From the NCBI RefSeq assembly GCF_018881505.1, contig NZ_JACVQC010000001.1, positions 603,927 through 667,926 on the forward strand: a stretch of DNA of 64,000 bases, given 5' to 3'. Position 1 is the first letter of the stretch, and every line of letters begins with the position of its first letter. A program made the translations under genes and the position numbers. The stretch is from Polynucleobacter sp. UK-Mo-2m-Kol15. Its GTDB lineage: Bacteria; Pseudomonadota; Gammaproteobacteria; Burkholderiales; Burkholderiaceae. The notes beneath the pieces were generated by a model that was not told where the DNA came from, searched no databases, and saw nothing but the letters and a program-made list of their open reading frames with translations. This document shows, one piece after another, positions 7,647-17,020 of this stretch.

Positions 7647-8992
7647 TGAAGCAAGAATTCATAGCAGCAATCGATAAGCTAAAAGAGCTATATGCTCGCT
7701 ATAGAGCGGTGGCGAAGGTTCTTATTCAGGAATGGATTGCGATTGTTATTAAAACCCAGAATGATTGGTATGCACTGACTCACGAGTGGTTTAGTGCGCA
7801 CTTACCTCGCGTTGCTCAGCGCTACGATAAAAGTCCACCATGGGCTCAGAAGGGGCTGTTTTACTTCCCTTGGTTTTGCCTATTTCTAATCATTCTCAAT
7901 TACTTTAATGTGTTTGATCGGAGTCCGACCATCAAATCAGTGCAAGACCCTAATGTGGTGATTGTGAATGAGGATTTGCGAAATATGATCACCGACGGAC
8001 GTGCAGATACAGACTCCTTCGTAGAGGAGCTGCGTGCATCTGGAAGGATTGATTTCAATGAGCAATTTTTGTCACGTATTGGTGCGAATGTGACAGGGCG
8101 CGTTTCTGAAATTCTTGCTATTCCTGGTCAGGTGGTGAAGCAGGGTGACGTTTTAGCGAAGATTACCTCTACAGAATTGACGCAATCACAGCTGTCCTAT
8201 TTAAAGGCTAAGAGCGCTAGTCAACTTGCCGATCAAGCCGCTAATCGCGCCAGAATTCTATACAAGGAAGATGTTATTGCGTTAGCAGAGCTCCAAAAGC
8301 GTGAGGCAGAGTCAAGCAGTGCAAGGGCTGATTTCCGTGCAGCAAATGATCAGCTAAGAGTGCAGGGAATGGATCAAGCGAGTATTGATCGCTTAGCAAA
8401 GTCCGGTGTAATTGAGTCCATTAATAATGTCATTGCCACTATTCCCGGTGAAATTGTCGAGCGCAAGATTAATAAGGGACAGGTTGTTCAGCCGTCAGAT
8501 GCGCTTTTTACTGTAGCTGACTTGAAGTCCTTGTGGGCTGTCTCCGAAATTCCAGAGAGTAATTCCTATTTGATTCATAAAGGGCAAAAAGTAAATTTGA
8601 TTATTCCTGCCCTGAGGAATACTGAGGTTGAGGGTGTGGTTGCTCACGTGGACTCGATCGTAAATCCTCAAACTCGTACAGTGGTAGTTCGAATGGAAGT
8701 ACCCAATAAGGAGGGTCTAATTAAGCCCGGAATGTTAGCAACTATGATGATTGAAAGTCAGCCTACCCAGCGTTTATTGGTTCCGGCTAGTGCGGTTATT
8801 CGCGAAGACAATCATGACCATGTTTTTGTCCGTGAGGATGAAGACACTTATCGTATGGTTGCTGTCAAATTGGGTCCGGAAGGAAAGGGTTATCGCCCTG
8901 TTATTTCTGGCCTGAAAGAGGGTCAAGAGATTGCCGTCAATGGTGCCTTTCATTTAAACGCTGAGCGCAAGCGACAACTTAGTGGCGGCTAG
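7646..8992 (+). CDS. RND efflux periplasmic adaptor (CzcB-like)
   Basis: 448 residues of the HlyD/membrane-fusion family. Residues 1-70 are an amphipathic, Trp- and Lys-rich stretch before a single membrane segment at about 71-90 (LFYFPWFCLFLIILNYFNVF). This is longer than the usual short signal peptide. Then come the lipoyl/beta-barrel elements GRVSEILAIPGQVVKQGDVLAKI and IPGEIVERKINKGQVVQPSDALFTVADL. It would link the inner-membrane pump to the outer-membrane channel. No His-rich metal-binding N-terminal tail like that of CzcB or CusB is apparent. Confidence 0.85.
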   Translation: MKQEFIAAIDKLKELYARYRAVAKVLIQEWIAIVIKTQNDWYALTHEWFSAHLPRVAQRYDKSPPWAQKGLFYFPWFCLFLIILNYFNVFDRSPTIKSVQDPNVVIVNEDLRNMITDGRADTDSFVEELRASGRIDFNEQFLSRIGANVTGRVSEILAIPGQVVKQGDVLAKITSTELTQSQLSYLKAKSASQLADQAANRARILYKEDVIALAELQKREAESSSARADFRAANDQLRVQGMDQASIDRLAKSGVIESINNVIATIPGEIVERKINKGQVVQPSDALFTVADLKSLWAVSEIPESNSYLIHKGQKVNLIIPALRNTEVEGVVAHVDSIVNPQTRTVVVRMEVPNKEGLIKPGMLATMMIESQPTQRLLVPASAVIREDNHDHVFVREDEDTYRMVAVKLGPEGKGYRPVISGLKEGQEIAVNGAFHLNAERKRQLSGG

Positions 8993-8997
8993 AGCTC

Positions 8998-11900
8998 ATG
9001 ATTGAGAAAATTGTCCGCCTCTCATTACAGCAGAGATTACTAGTAGTCATCATTGCAATCGTTTTGATGGTAGCTGGTCTATTGGCTACTAAGCGTTTAT
9101 CGGTTGATGCTTTTCCGGATGTAACTAATGTGCAAGTACAGATTGCCTCGGAAGCTCCAGGTCGATCCCCGGAAGAGGTTGAGCGATTCGTCACGGTGCC
9201 AATTGAGTTGGGAATGACAGGCTTGCCTGGCCTCACTGAAATGCGCTCTTTGAATCGTAATGGTATTTCAGTGATCACCTTGGTCTTTACTGAAAAAACA
9301 GATTTGTATTTTGCAAGACAGATTGTTACAGAGCGCTTGATTGAGGTCGCCTCAAAAATGCCTATCGGTATAACGCCCGTTTTGGCTCCACCCTCAACTG
9401 GCTTGGGTGAGGTTTATCAATACACCCTAGATCACCCATCTGATGGCAATAAACAGCTAACGGTTGATGAGCTTGAGGATCGTCGTGCAATTCAGGATTG
9501 GATTGTGCGACCCATGTTGAGATCCATTCCGGGTGTAGCTGAAATTAATACCCAGGGTGGTTATGCGCGCGAGTATCAAGTGTTAGTCAACCCAGAGAGA
9601 CTGCGCCATTATCAAATTAGTCTTCGTGAGGTCTATGAAGCTCTCGCCAGAAACAATGCGAACTCTGGCGGTGGCCAACTGCCTTCTTATGCAGAGCGTT
9701 ATTTGATTCGAGGCGTAGGGCTGATTACTAAGCCCGAGGACATTGGAAAAATTATTCTCAAGGAAGTTAAGGGCATTCCAGTTTATGTGAGGAACGTGGC
9801 GGAAGTCACTATTGGTAGTGAAATTCGGCAGGGTGCTGCAATTAAAAATGGTTATACCGAGAGTGTTGCCGGCATTATTCAGATGATTCGTGGCGGTAAT
9901 GCCCGAGAGGTAGTTAATCGTATCAAGCTCAAAGTGGCCGAGATTAATGAGGGCAAGTTATTGCCGGATGGTCTTCAGATTGTGCCTTTTTACGATCGCA
10001 CAGACTTAGTGAATGCTGCGATGTTCAATGTAGCTAAGGTATTGATTGAAGGTGTGATTCTCGTTGTCATCCTGTTATTTTTATTCTTGGGCGATGTTCG
10101 GTCCTCCCTCATTGTGGTTGCAACACTGATCCTGACGCCGCTACTGACCTTCTTAGTGATGAACCGCTACGGTATCTCAGCCAACCTCATGTCGCTTGGT
10201 GGTCTGGCAATTGCAATTGGCATCATGGTGGATGGTTCGGTAGTGGTGGTTGAAAATACCTTTGCTAAATTAGGCGAACGACTAAGGTCTGGAGAGTCCA
10301 AGAACCGGATTATTTTGGAGGCTGCATCCGAGGTTGGTAAGCCAGTACTGTTTGGTGTTGGCATCATTATTTTGGTATTCATGCCCCTGCTTTCGCTTGA
10401 AGGTATGGAGGGTAAGATGTTTGCGCCGATGGCCATAACGATTGCTATTGCGCTAACGATCTCCCTCGTTCTCTCTTTTACCCTGTCACCAGTCTTATGC
10501 TCCTATATCCTGAAGGGCGGCAGTGAGGATGACACCAAGTTAGTGGGTCGTATGCGCGCACCTTACGAGCGTTGGTTGCATTGGAGTTTGGCTAATCCCA
10601 AGTTGTTAGTGCAACGCTCTTTGATTGCTTTGGTAATTAGCTTAGTTGGATTTATTCTCCTGGGTAAGGCTTTTATTCCAGTGATGCAGGAGGGTTCGAT
10701 TACTCCTGTGATCGTGCGTGCACCCAACATCTCCTTGGATGAGTCAATTAAGCTAGAGTTTGAGGCGATCAAGCGCATCATGACGATTCCGGATGTGAAG
10801 ATGGCGGTATCGCGTTTGGGTAAAGGGGAGTCGCCAGCTGATCCTGGTCAGCCCAATGAATCTGATCCTATTGTTACTCTGAAGCCCTTGGGTGATCGTA
10901 AGCTCAGCCAAGAAGAGATTGCACAAGAGATTCGTGAGAAGTTAAAAACTTTACCAGGCATTGAGCTATCTATTTCACAGCCAATTGCTGCGCGCGTAGA
11001 TGAAATGGTGTCTGGTGTGCGCTCACAAGTTGCTATCAAGATTTTTGGAGATGATTTAGCCGTTTTACAAAAGCTGGGAGCTCAGATTAGTCAAGTGCTG
11101 GTCAAAATGAAAGGCAGCACTGACTTGCGTATTGAACAAGCCTCGGGACAGAACTATCTCAATATTGTAATTAATAGAGATGCTATTGCTCGCTATGGCA
11201 TTAACGTTTCAGATGTGAATGAAGTGATTGAAACGGCTATAGGAGGGAAGCAAGCAAGCACCATCTATGAGGGTGAAAGACGTTTTCCTTTGGTACTTCG
11301 CTACCCTGGGCCTTACAGAAATAATGTAGACGCGATTGAAAATATCATCTTGCACTCTCCCAATGGCGCACAAGTCCTGATGCGTGACTTGGCACAAATT
11401 TCTCTAGTTGATGGACCGGCACAGATTTCTCGTGAGTCTGGCAAGCGACGCTTAGTTGTAGGTGTGAATGTGGAGGGTCGAGATCTTGGTGGCTTTGTAG
11501 AGGAGGCACAATCACGCATAGAAAAAGATGTAGAGTTGCCGCAAGGTTATACCCTGGAGTGGGGCGGTCAGTTTGAAAACATGCAACGGGCGATGGCACG
11601 TTTGATGATCATCATCCCATTAACGATTCTAGCGATTTACTTTTTGCTCTTTATGCTCTTTAAGTCGCTACGCCTAGCAGGGCTCATTATTTTGGTCTTG
11701 CCATTCGCATCGATCGGTGGCGTATTTGGCTTGTTCATATCTGGAGAATATCTATCCGTTCCAGCTGCGGTAGGATTTATTAATCTTTGGGGTATCGCCG
11801 TGCTCAATGGCGTAGTGTTGATTTCATTTATTAAACAGTTGCGCGAGGATGGCTACTCTATGGAGGAAGCTTTATTGCATGGTTGTGGACATCGCTTTAG

Positions 11901-12093
11901 GCCAGTTATGATGACGGCTTCAGTCGCTATGCTGGCCTTAGTGCCAATGCTGTTTTCTGGTGGCCCAGGTTCTGAGGTTACCCGTCCATTAGCTGCGGTA
12001 GTGATATCGGGATTAATTACCTCAACCGCATTAACATTGTTAGTACTCCCCGTCTTATATAGATGGTTTGAAGATAAAGAGGTGGAAGCATGA
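8998..12093 (+). CDS. heavy-metal efflux RND transporter (CzcA/CusA family)
   Basis: 1031 residues, full length for a heavy-metal RND pump. The N-terminus has the family hallmark VDAFPDVTNVQVQIASEAPGRSPEEVERFVTVPIE. Twelve membrane segments, two large periplasmic loops and the C-terminal GIAVLNGVVLISFIKQLRE are seen. In TM4 (about residues 403-420) the motif is AIAIGIMVDGSVVVVEN, lacking the DFG element of zinc/cobalt/cadmium pumps such as CzcA. The cation should therefore not be assumed from the CzcA name. The gene is 5 bases after the adaptor and overlaps the PII-like gene by ATGA. Confidence 0.9.
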   Translation: MIEKIVRLSLQQRLLVVIIAIVLMVAGLLATKRLSVDAFPDVTNVQVQIASEAPGRSPEEVERFVTVPIELGMTGLPGLTEMRSLNRNGISVITLVFTEKTDLYFARQIVTERLIEVASKMPIGITPVLAPPSTGLGEVYQYTLDHPSDGNKQLTVDELEDRRAIQDWIVRPMLRSIPGVAEINTQGGYAREYQVLVNPERLRHYQISLREVYEALARNNANSGGGQLPSYAERYLIRGVGLITKPEDIGKIILKEVKGIPVYVRNVAEVTIGSEIRQGAAIKNGYTESVAGIIQMIRGGNAREVVNRIKLKVAEINEGKLLPDGLQIVPFYDRTDLVNAAMFNVAKVLIEGVILVVILLFLFLGDVRSSLIVVATLILTPLLTFLVMNRYGISANLMSLGGLAIAIGIMVDGSVVVVENTFAKLGERLRSGESKNRIILEAASEVGKPVLFGVGIIILVFMPLLSLEGMEGKMFAPMAITIAIALTISLVLSFTLSPVLCSYILKGGSEDDTKLVGRMRAPYERWLHWSLANPKLLVQRSLIALVISLVGFILLGKAFIPVMQEGSITPVIVRAPNISLDESIKLEFEAIKRIMTIPDVKMAVSRLGKGESPADPGQPNESDPIVTLKPLGDRKLSQEEIAQEIREKLKTLPGIELSISQPIAARVDEMVSGVRSQVAIKIFGDDLAVLQKLGAQISQVLVKMKGSTDLRIEQASGQNYLNIVINRDAIARYGINVSDVNEVIETAIGGKQASTIYEGERRFPLVLRYPGPYRNNVDAIENIILHSPNGAQVLMRDLAQISLVDGPAQISRESGKRRLVVGVNVEGRDLGGFVEEAQSRIEKDVELPQGYTLEWGGQFENMQRAMARLMIIIPLTILAIYFLLFMLFKSLRLAGLIILVLPFASIGGVFGLFISGEYLSVPAAVGFINLWGIAVLNGVVLISFIKQLREDGYSMEEALLHGCGHRFRPVMMTASVAMLALVPMLFSGGPGSEVTRPLAAVVISGLITSTALTLLVLPVLYRWFEDKEVEA

Positions 12094-12413
12094 TGGAAGT
12101 GAAGGCGGTTATTCGCCCAAATAAATTGGCTGCATTAAGAACGGCATTACTTGAGACTCCTGGGTTTCCGGGAATGACGGTCACTAAAGTTGAGGGATGC
12201 AGTGCGCCTAATCGAACTGGTAAGTTCAACATTAAAGATGAGCTGACTGACTACTCTGCAAAAGTCAAAATTGAAATTGTATGTAACGATGAAGTTGCCG
12301 AGACTTTTATGGATCGCATCGTGACAATTTGCCAGACGGGTCAAGTGGGTGATGGTGTAGTTTGGTGTACAGAAGTTCCCAAGGCCTTCTTTATCTCAAA
12401 ATCGACACCTTAA
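12090..12413 (+). CDS. PII-like nitrogen-regulator homologue linked to metal efflux
   Basis: 107 residues with the GlnB fold: MEVKAVIRPNKLAALRTALLE at the N-terminus and the C-terminal signature GQVGDGVVWCTEV. The T-loop region (CSAPNRTGKFNIKDELTDYSAK) differs from GlnB/GlnK and lacks the usual Tyr51 context. Members of this group are repeatedly found beside CzcA/CusA pumps, and a regulatory role on or near the pump is proposed in the literature for similar proteins. The ATGA overlap with the pump gene (12090-12093) supports the same operon. Confidence 0.8.
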   Translation: MMEVKAVIRPNKLAALRTALLETPGFPGMTVTKVEGCSAPNRTGKFNIKDELTDYSAKVKIEIVCNDEVAETFMDRIVTICQTGQVGDGVVWCTEVPKAFFISKSTP

Positions 12414-12417
12414 ATAA

Positions 12418-12443
12418 TCTGCTAAGAATCACAAATTAGCAGA
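12418..12443 (+). terminator. possible terminator of the metal efflux operon
   Basis: TCTGCTAA and TTAGCAGA form an 8-bp stem with a 10-base loop, 4 bases after the operon stop. The following T run is weak (AATTGTT), so confidence is moderate. Confidence 0.45.
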
Positions 12444-12499
12444 AATTGTTAGAATGTACGGTGCCTAGGACGGGTATTTGTATCTAACAAGGATTGAAT

Positions 12500-15409
12500 A
12501 TGGGTGGTATTTCTCAGTGGGAGCAGCTCAATATTGAGCTGACAGCAGCTCTTGGAAGCTCCGTTCATTTCGATATAGCCCATCAGGCGGTATACGCCTC
12601 TGAGGCTTCTAATTACCGCCAAATTCCGATCGGAGTTGTCACCCCCAAAAATACTGAGGAATTTGTAAAGGGAATTGAGATCTGCCATCGTAATAAAGCG
12701 CCGGTGCTGATGCGTGGCGCTGGTACTTCTATGAATGGCCAGACTGTGAATCATGCAGTCGTATTCGATATCTCAAAATACTGTAATCACATTCTCGCTT
12801 TAGATCCCACCACCGGTAATGCAGTTGTTGAGCCTGGAGTAATTTGCGACTCCTTGCGCGATGCCGCTGAGATCCACGGTTTAACTTTTGCACCAGATCC
12901 TGCTACGCATAGTCGCTGCACCTTGGGTGGTATGGTTGCTAATAATTCTTGCGGCGCTCATTCAGTGATGGCAGGCAAGACATTGGAAAACACCGAAGCT
13001 TTGGAGATTCTCACTTATGATGGCGAGCGTTTCTGGGTGGGTCCAACATCCGATCAAGAATTGCAAGAAATCATTGCTGCTGGTGGGCGTAAAGGTCAGA
13101 TTTACCAAGATCTACTGACCTTACGTGATCGTTATGCAGATTTGATTCGTGCACGCTTCCCCAATATTAAGCGCCGTGTTTCTGGATATAACTTAGACCA
13201 ACTATTGCCTGAGAATGGATTTAATGTTGCGCGTGCATTAGTGGGCACTGAGGGAACTTGCGCTCTCACCTTGGCTGCCAAAGTGAGATTGGTGAAGAGT
13301 CCTGCTAAGCGTGTAGTGTTGGTGTTGGGCTTTGAAAATATTTACATAGCAGGTGATGCAGTTCTTGAATACCAATCCTTTAATCCAATTGCAATTGAAG
13401 GGCTGGATTACAAAATTATCCATGGCTTACAGCAGCGTAATTTGGCTAAAGCAGAAATTGATTTATTGCCACCTGGAAACGCGTGGGTAGTTCTTGAGTT
13501 TGGTGATGATACCCTTGAGGGCGCTGTTGCTCAAGCTGAAAAAGCGGAACAGTATTTCAATACAAGAACTCAGGGTCCTCAGCCATCAACCTGGCTTGTA
13601 CCCGATCCACTTTTACAAAAACGTATTTGGTCGATTCGAGAGAATGGTGCATCTGCTACCCATTTATCAATTGACCCTAATTCACCTGATCCAGTTGTGG
13701 GTTGGGAGGATGCTGCAGTAGATCCAGCTCGTTTGGGTGAGTATCTGCGAGCCTTCCAGGCATTGGTTGATTCTTATGAGTATGAAACTTCGCTCTATGG
13801 CCACTTTGGTGACGGATGTATTCATGCGCGCATTACTTTTAACTTGCGCTCTGCAGAGGGAGTTGCCAAATTTAGATCCTTTATTCGGGATGCGGCAACT
13901 CTAGTAGTTGAGTTTGGGGGTTCACTGACTGGTGAGCATGGCGACGGCCAAGCCAGAGCAGAATTCCTGCCCATTATGTTTGGGGAAGAGCTCATGGGCG
14001 CGATGCATGAGTTCAAACGCATCTGGGATCCGCAGAACAAACTCAATCCTGGCAAGGTGGTTCACCCTTACCGCGTAGACGAAAACTTGCGCATGGGCCC
14101 AGAATACAAAGTGGTTAATATCAAAACTCGCCTGAATTTCTTGAGCCAAGAGGGTGATGGTTTTCAAAGGGCGGTAGAGCGTTGTGTTGGCATGGGTAAG
14201 TGCCGTAGTGAAAAAGTGGGCACGATGTGTCCAAGCTATCGCGCTACCAAAGAAGAGCGTTTCTCGACTCGTGGGCGCTCACGCCTCTTCTGGGAAATGC
14301 TTCAGGGCGAAGTGATCAAAGATGGTTGGGAAAGTAATGAGCTGAAGGAGGCTCTTGATACCTGCTTATCTTGCAAGGGTTGCAAGAGCGACTGTCCCGC
14401 TCACGTTGATATGGCCTCATACAAGGCAGAATTTTTATCTCACTATCACGAGACCAATAGCAGACCGCGGCAAGCTCTGACTATGGGGCGCATTGGTGAT
14501 TGGGCTCCCCTAGCCAGCAATTTCTCTTGGTTGGTTAATGGGGTAATGCAAGCGCCAGTAATATCTAATATTGCAAAGTGGATTGGTGGAGTGGCACAAG
14601 AAAGAACGTTGCCTAAGTTCGCAAGTCAATCATTTAGAAAGCAGTTCAAAAAATCTATCCCCGGCAAAGTAGGTCAGAAGAAAGTCATTCTTTGGGTCGA
14701 TACTTTTTGTGAGCATTTTCATCCTGAGGTTGCGAATGCAGCAGTTGAGGTCTTGGCGCATGCAGGCTTTGAGGCCACATTACCAAAGATGCCTTTGTGT
14801 TGCGGTCGTCCCTTGTATGACTTTGGATACTTAGATCTTGCCAAGAAAAAACTCGAGAAAATTCTAGATGCTATCGGTAGTGAAATTCAAGCAAATCCAA
14901 CCGCACCGATCGCAGTCGTAGGTCTTGAGCCTGGCTGTATGTCTGTGTTTAAGGATGAGTTATTAAAATTCTTTCCGAATGATCCAAGGGCAACCCTCTT
15001 GGCATCAAGCACCTATCTGCTTGGGGACTTCTTACATGAGCAAGGTTATGTCCCGCCACCGCTTGAATGCGATATCTTGGTGCACTCGCATTGCCATCAA
15101 AAGTCTCTGTTTGGAACTAAAGGCGATGTAGCTTTATTAGCTGCATTGGGCGCTAAAGCCAATTACATTGATAGTGGATGCTGTGGCATGGCGGGTTCGT
15201 TTGGATTTAATCCTGAGCATGTGGAAATATCTAAAGCGGTTGGCGAGTTGGTGTTACTGCCGGCTGTACGAGCTGCTACTCAAGAAACCATCATTCTTAC
15301 CAATGGCTTTAGCTGCAGAGAGCAGATTGAGCAAGAGACAGGTCGCAAGGTAAAACATCTTGCAGAGTTATTGCAGATGGCACATCAAGCTGAAAGAGTT
15401 AGTTTTTAG
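12500..15409 (+). CDS. FAD-linked oxidase fused to iron-sulfur (CCG) module
   Basis: 969 residues from ATG 12500, which has AAGGA 6 bases upstream; the TTG at 12494 falls in that spacer. Order of modules: FAD-binding type 4 domain (RGAGTSMNGQ near residue 72, ANNSCGAHS near 147), oxidase C-terminal domain (HFGDGCIHARITF near 434, GSLTGEHGDGQARAEF near 473), two 4Fe-4S clusters (CVGMGKC near 561, CLSCKGCKSDCP near 620), then two CCG motifs (LCCGRP near 767, SGCCGMAG near 893). This is the YdiJ-type arrangement, proposed to oxidise D-lactate or D-2-hydroxyacids such as D-2-hydroxyglutarate and pass electrons to quinone. The substrate here is not determined. Confidence 0.85.
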   Translation: MGGISQWEQLNIELTAALGSSVHFDIAHQAVYASEASNYRQIPIGVVTPKNTEEFVKGIEICHRNKAPVLMRGAGTSMNGQTVNHAVVFDISKYCNHILALDPTTGNAVVEPGVICDSLRDAAEIHGLTFAPDPATHSRCTLGGMVANNSCGAHSVMAGKTLENTEALEILTYDGERFWVGPTSDQELQEIIAAGGRKGQIYQDLLTLRDRYADLIRARFPNIKRRVSGYNLDQLLPENGFNVARALVGTEGTCALTLAAKVRLVKSPAKRVVLVLGFENIYIAGDAVLEYQSFNPIAIEGLDYKIIHGLQQRNLAKAEIDLLPPGNAWVVLEFGDDTLEGAVAQAEKAEQYFNTRTQGPQPSTWLVPDPLLQKRIWSIRENGASATHLSIDPNSPDPVVGWEDAAVDPARLGEYLRAFQALVDSYEYETSLYGHFGDGCIHARITFNLRSAEGVAKFRSFIRDAATLVVEFGGSLTGEHGDGQARAEFLPIMFGEELMGAMHEFKRIWDPQNKLNPGKVVHPYRVDENLRMGPEYKVVNIKTRLNFLSQEGDGFQRAVERCVGMGKCRSEKVGTMCPSYRATKEERFSTRGRSRLFWEMLQGEVIKDGWESNELKEALDTCLSCKGCKSDCPAHVDMASYKAEFLSHYHETNSRPRQALTMGRIGDWAPLASNFSWLVNGVMQAPVISNIAKWIGGVAQERTLPKFASQSFRKQFKKSIPGKVGQKKVILWVDTFCEHFHPEVANAAVEVLAHAGFEATLPKMPLCCGRPLYDFGYLDLAKKKLEKILDAIGSEIQANPTAPIAVVGLEPGCMSVFKDELLKFFPNDPRATLLASSTYLLGDFLHEQGYVPPPLECDILVHSHCHQKSLFGTKGDVALLAALGAKANYIDSGCCGMAGSFGFNPEHVEISKAVGELVLLPAVRAATQETIILTNGFSCREQIEQETGRKVKHLAELLQMAHQAERVSF

Positions 15410-16322
15410 CTGAGAGAGTGCTTAATATATTGCTTGCTGCGCCTACACCCATATTAATGTAGGCAGCGCTACTTACCCCGCCTATATGAGGGCTCAGAAT
15501 AATTTTTGGATTATCTTGAAAGGGATGCGGTACTGTCATGGGCTCAGTAGCGAAGCTATCCAAAGCAGCCATTGCAACCCTGCCTTGAGCAATTGCATCT
15601 AGGAGTGCTAATTCATCAATTAAGCCACCCCGAGCCGTATTGACGATGATGACACCAGGCTTACATAGTGCGAGTGTTTTTGCATTTAACATCTGTGAAT
15701 TTTCAGATGTTAAGGGACAGTGAAATGAGATGACATCTGCATCTTTCCAAATGGTGTCTAGATCGACTGGAGCGATATAGGCAGCAATATTATTTGCAAA
15801 TGGATCAAAGCCGATCACCTTCATTTCCATAGCATCACACATCTTTGCAAATCGTTGACCGATCGCGCCTAGCCCAATAATCCCTACCGTTTTACCATTC
15901 AGCTCTAATGTTTTGAATGTTGATTTGTCCCAATATCCAGCATGCATTCGCTCATTAAGATGGATCGTAGATTTTGCACAGGCTAACATTAAGGCAAGCG
16001 CATGCTCTGCAACGGCAGCCGCATTTGCTCCAATAGCTGCTTTAACTTCAATACCTCTTTCTTTGGCGCCTAATTTATCTATAGAGTCTGTACCGCTGCC
16101 ATGTTTTGAAATCACTCGAAGATTGGGCGCTGCATCCATCATCTCGGCACTAATGCCGCCATAACGAAGAATGATTGCAATTGGGTTATGGAGTTGGCAA
16201 AGTGCTAGTACATTCTCAGGCTGAGGTGCTTTGCCAGTATAAATAATCTCAAACTCATTGAGGACCTCAGTAGCTTCTTTTGCTAAATCGGCACCAGTAA
16301 CTAAAACTACTGGTCTATTCAT
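15399..16322 (-). CDS. D-2-hydroxyacid dehydrogenase, NAD(P)-binding
   Basis: 307 residues. The Rossmann motif GIIGLGAIG is at 147-155. The catalytic set is complete: Arg231 (NTARGGLIDE), Glu260 (DSFATEP) and His279 (LSPHIGGVSS). It resembles phosphoglycerate or hydroxypyruvate reductase-type enzymes, but no regulatory ACT domain follows, so serine biosynthesis is not implied. It overlaps the RraA-like gene by ATGA (16319-16322) and follows a Bug receptor, so it probably reduces or oxidises a product of a 2-hydroxyacid catabolic route. Its C-terminus is convergent with, and overlaps by 11 bases, the FAD/iron-sulfur oxidase gene. Confidence 0.85.
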   Translation of the reverse strand: MNRPVVLVTGADLAKEATEVLNEFEIIYTGKAPQPENVLALCQLHNPIAIILRYGGISAEMMDAAPNLRVISKHGSGTDSIDKLGAKERGIEVKAAIGANAAAVAEHALALMLACAKSTIHLNERMHAGYWDKSTFKTLELNGKTVGIIGLGAIGQRFAKMCDAMEMKVIGFDPFANNIAAYIAPVDLDTIWKDADVISFHCPLTSENSQMLNAKTLALCKPGVIIVNTARGGLIDELALLDAIAQGRVAMAALDSFATEPMTVPHPFQDNPKIILSPHIGGVSSAAYINMGVGAASNILSTLSAKN

Positions 16323-17002
16323 AGCGTTTCGCCGGCCTTAATCACTCCAGCATTAATGAGCGCAGTATTAAGCCAAGGAGCGGCCGTATTACCTTGCTTG
16401 ATTGAAGTAATACGCTTTGCTTCTGCCTCAACTTTTTCTTTGGCAAGTGGCAGGAGAGATTCAATTTTTTCTCGCTCTACCGAAACAACCCCATCAGCAT
16501 CACCAATAATGAAGTCGCCTGGATTAATTGCAACATCACCAACAGAGACGGGGTGTCCAATACGTCCACTAACTTGCTTGGTAGGGCCATTTGGATTTGC
16601 ACCTACTGAGAACACTGGAAAATCCAATTCCTCTAACTCCAAGGTGTCACGAATTGCGCCGTCAATGACTACACCAGCGATACCGAGTTTCTTGCAAGCG
16701 TTAATCATGATCGCACCCATCAGGGCCGCAGTTAAGTCACCCTTGCCATCAATTACCAGAACATCACCTGGTTTAGCTAAAGACATGGCTGCATGAATCA
16801 TGAGGTTATCTCCTGCACGAACTTCAACAGTAAAGGCAGGTCCCGCTACTTTCATATGAGGTCTCAAGGCTGCAATTCGTCCATGTAGCGCACCGCGGCG
16901 GTCTGCAACGTCCGCCAGAATAGCCGGCTGAAAATGGGATGCCTTGGCAACTATCTCGCTACTAACGCGTGGGAAATCTTTAATAATGTTTTGTGTTGTC
17001 AT
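16319..17002 (-). CDS. RraA-like class II pyruvate aldolase family protein
   Basis: 227 residues. The conserved core GVVIDGAIRDTLELEELDFPVFSVG holds Arg118-Asp119, which in 4-hydroxy-4-methyl-2-oxoglutarate / 4-carboxy-4-hydroxy-2-oxoadipate aldolases bind pyruvate and the divalent metal. The same fold includes RraA, the RNase E inhibitor, but that is shorter (about 160 residues) and lacks this neighbourhood. Given the flanking Bug receptor and 2-hydroxyacid dehydrogenase, a retro-aldol step that yields pyruvate or oxaloacetate is likely. The specific substrate is inferred, not shown. Confidence 0.75.
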   Translation of the reverse strand: MTTQNIIKDFPRVSSEIVAKASHFQPAILADVADRRGALHGRIAALRPHMKVAGPAFTVEVRAGDNLMIHAAMSLAKPGDVLVIDGKGDLTAALMGAIMINACKKLGIAGVVIDGAIRDTLELEELDFPVFSVGANPNGPTKQVSGRIGHPVSVGDVAINPGDFIIGDADGVVSVEREKIESLLPLAKEKVEAEAKRITSIKQGNTAAPWLNTALINAGVIKAGETL

Positions 17003-17020
17003 TTTTTGCTCTGATTTAAG

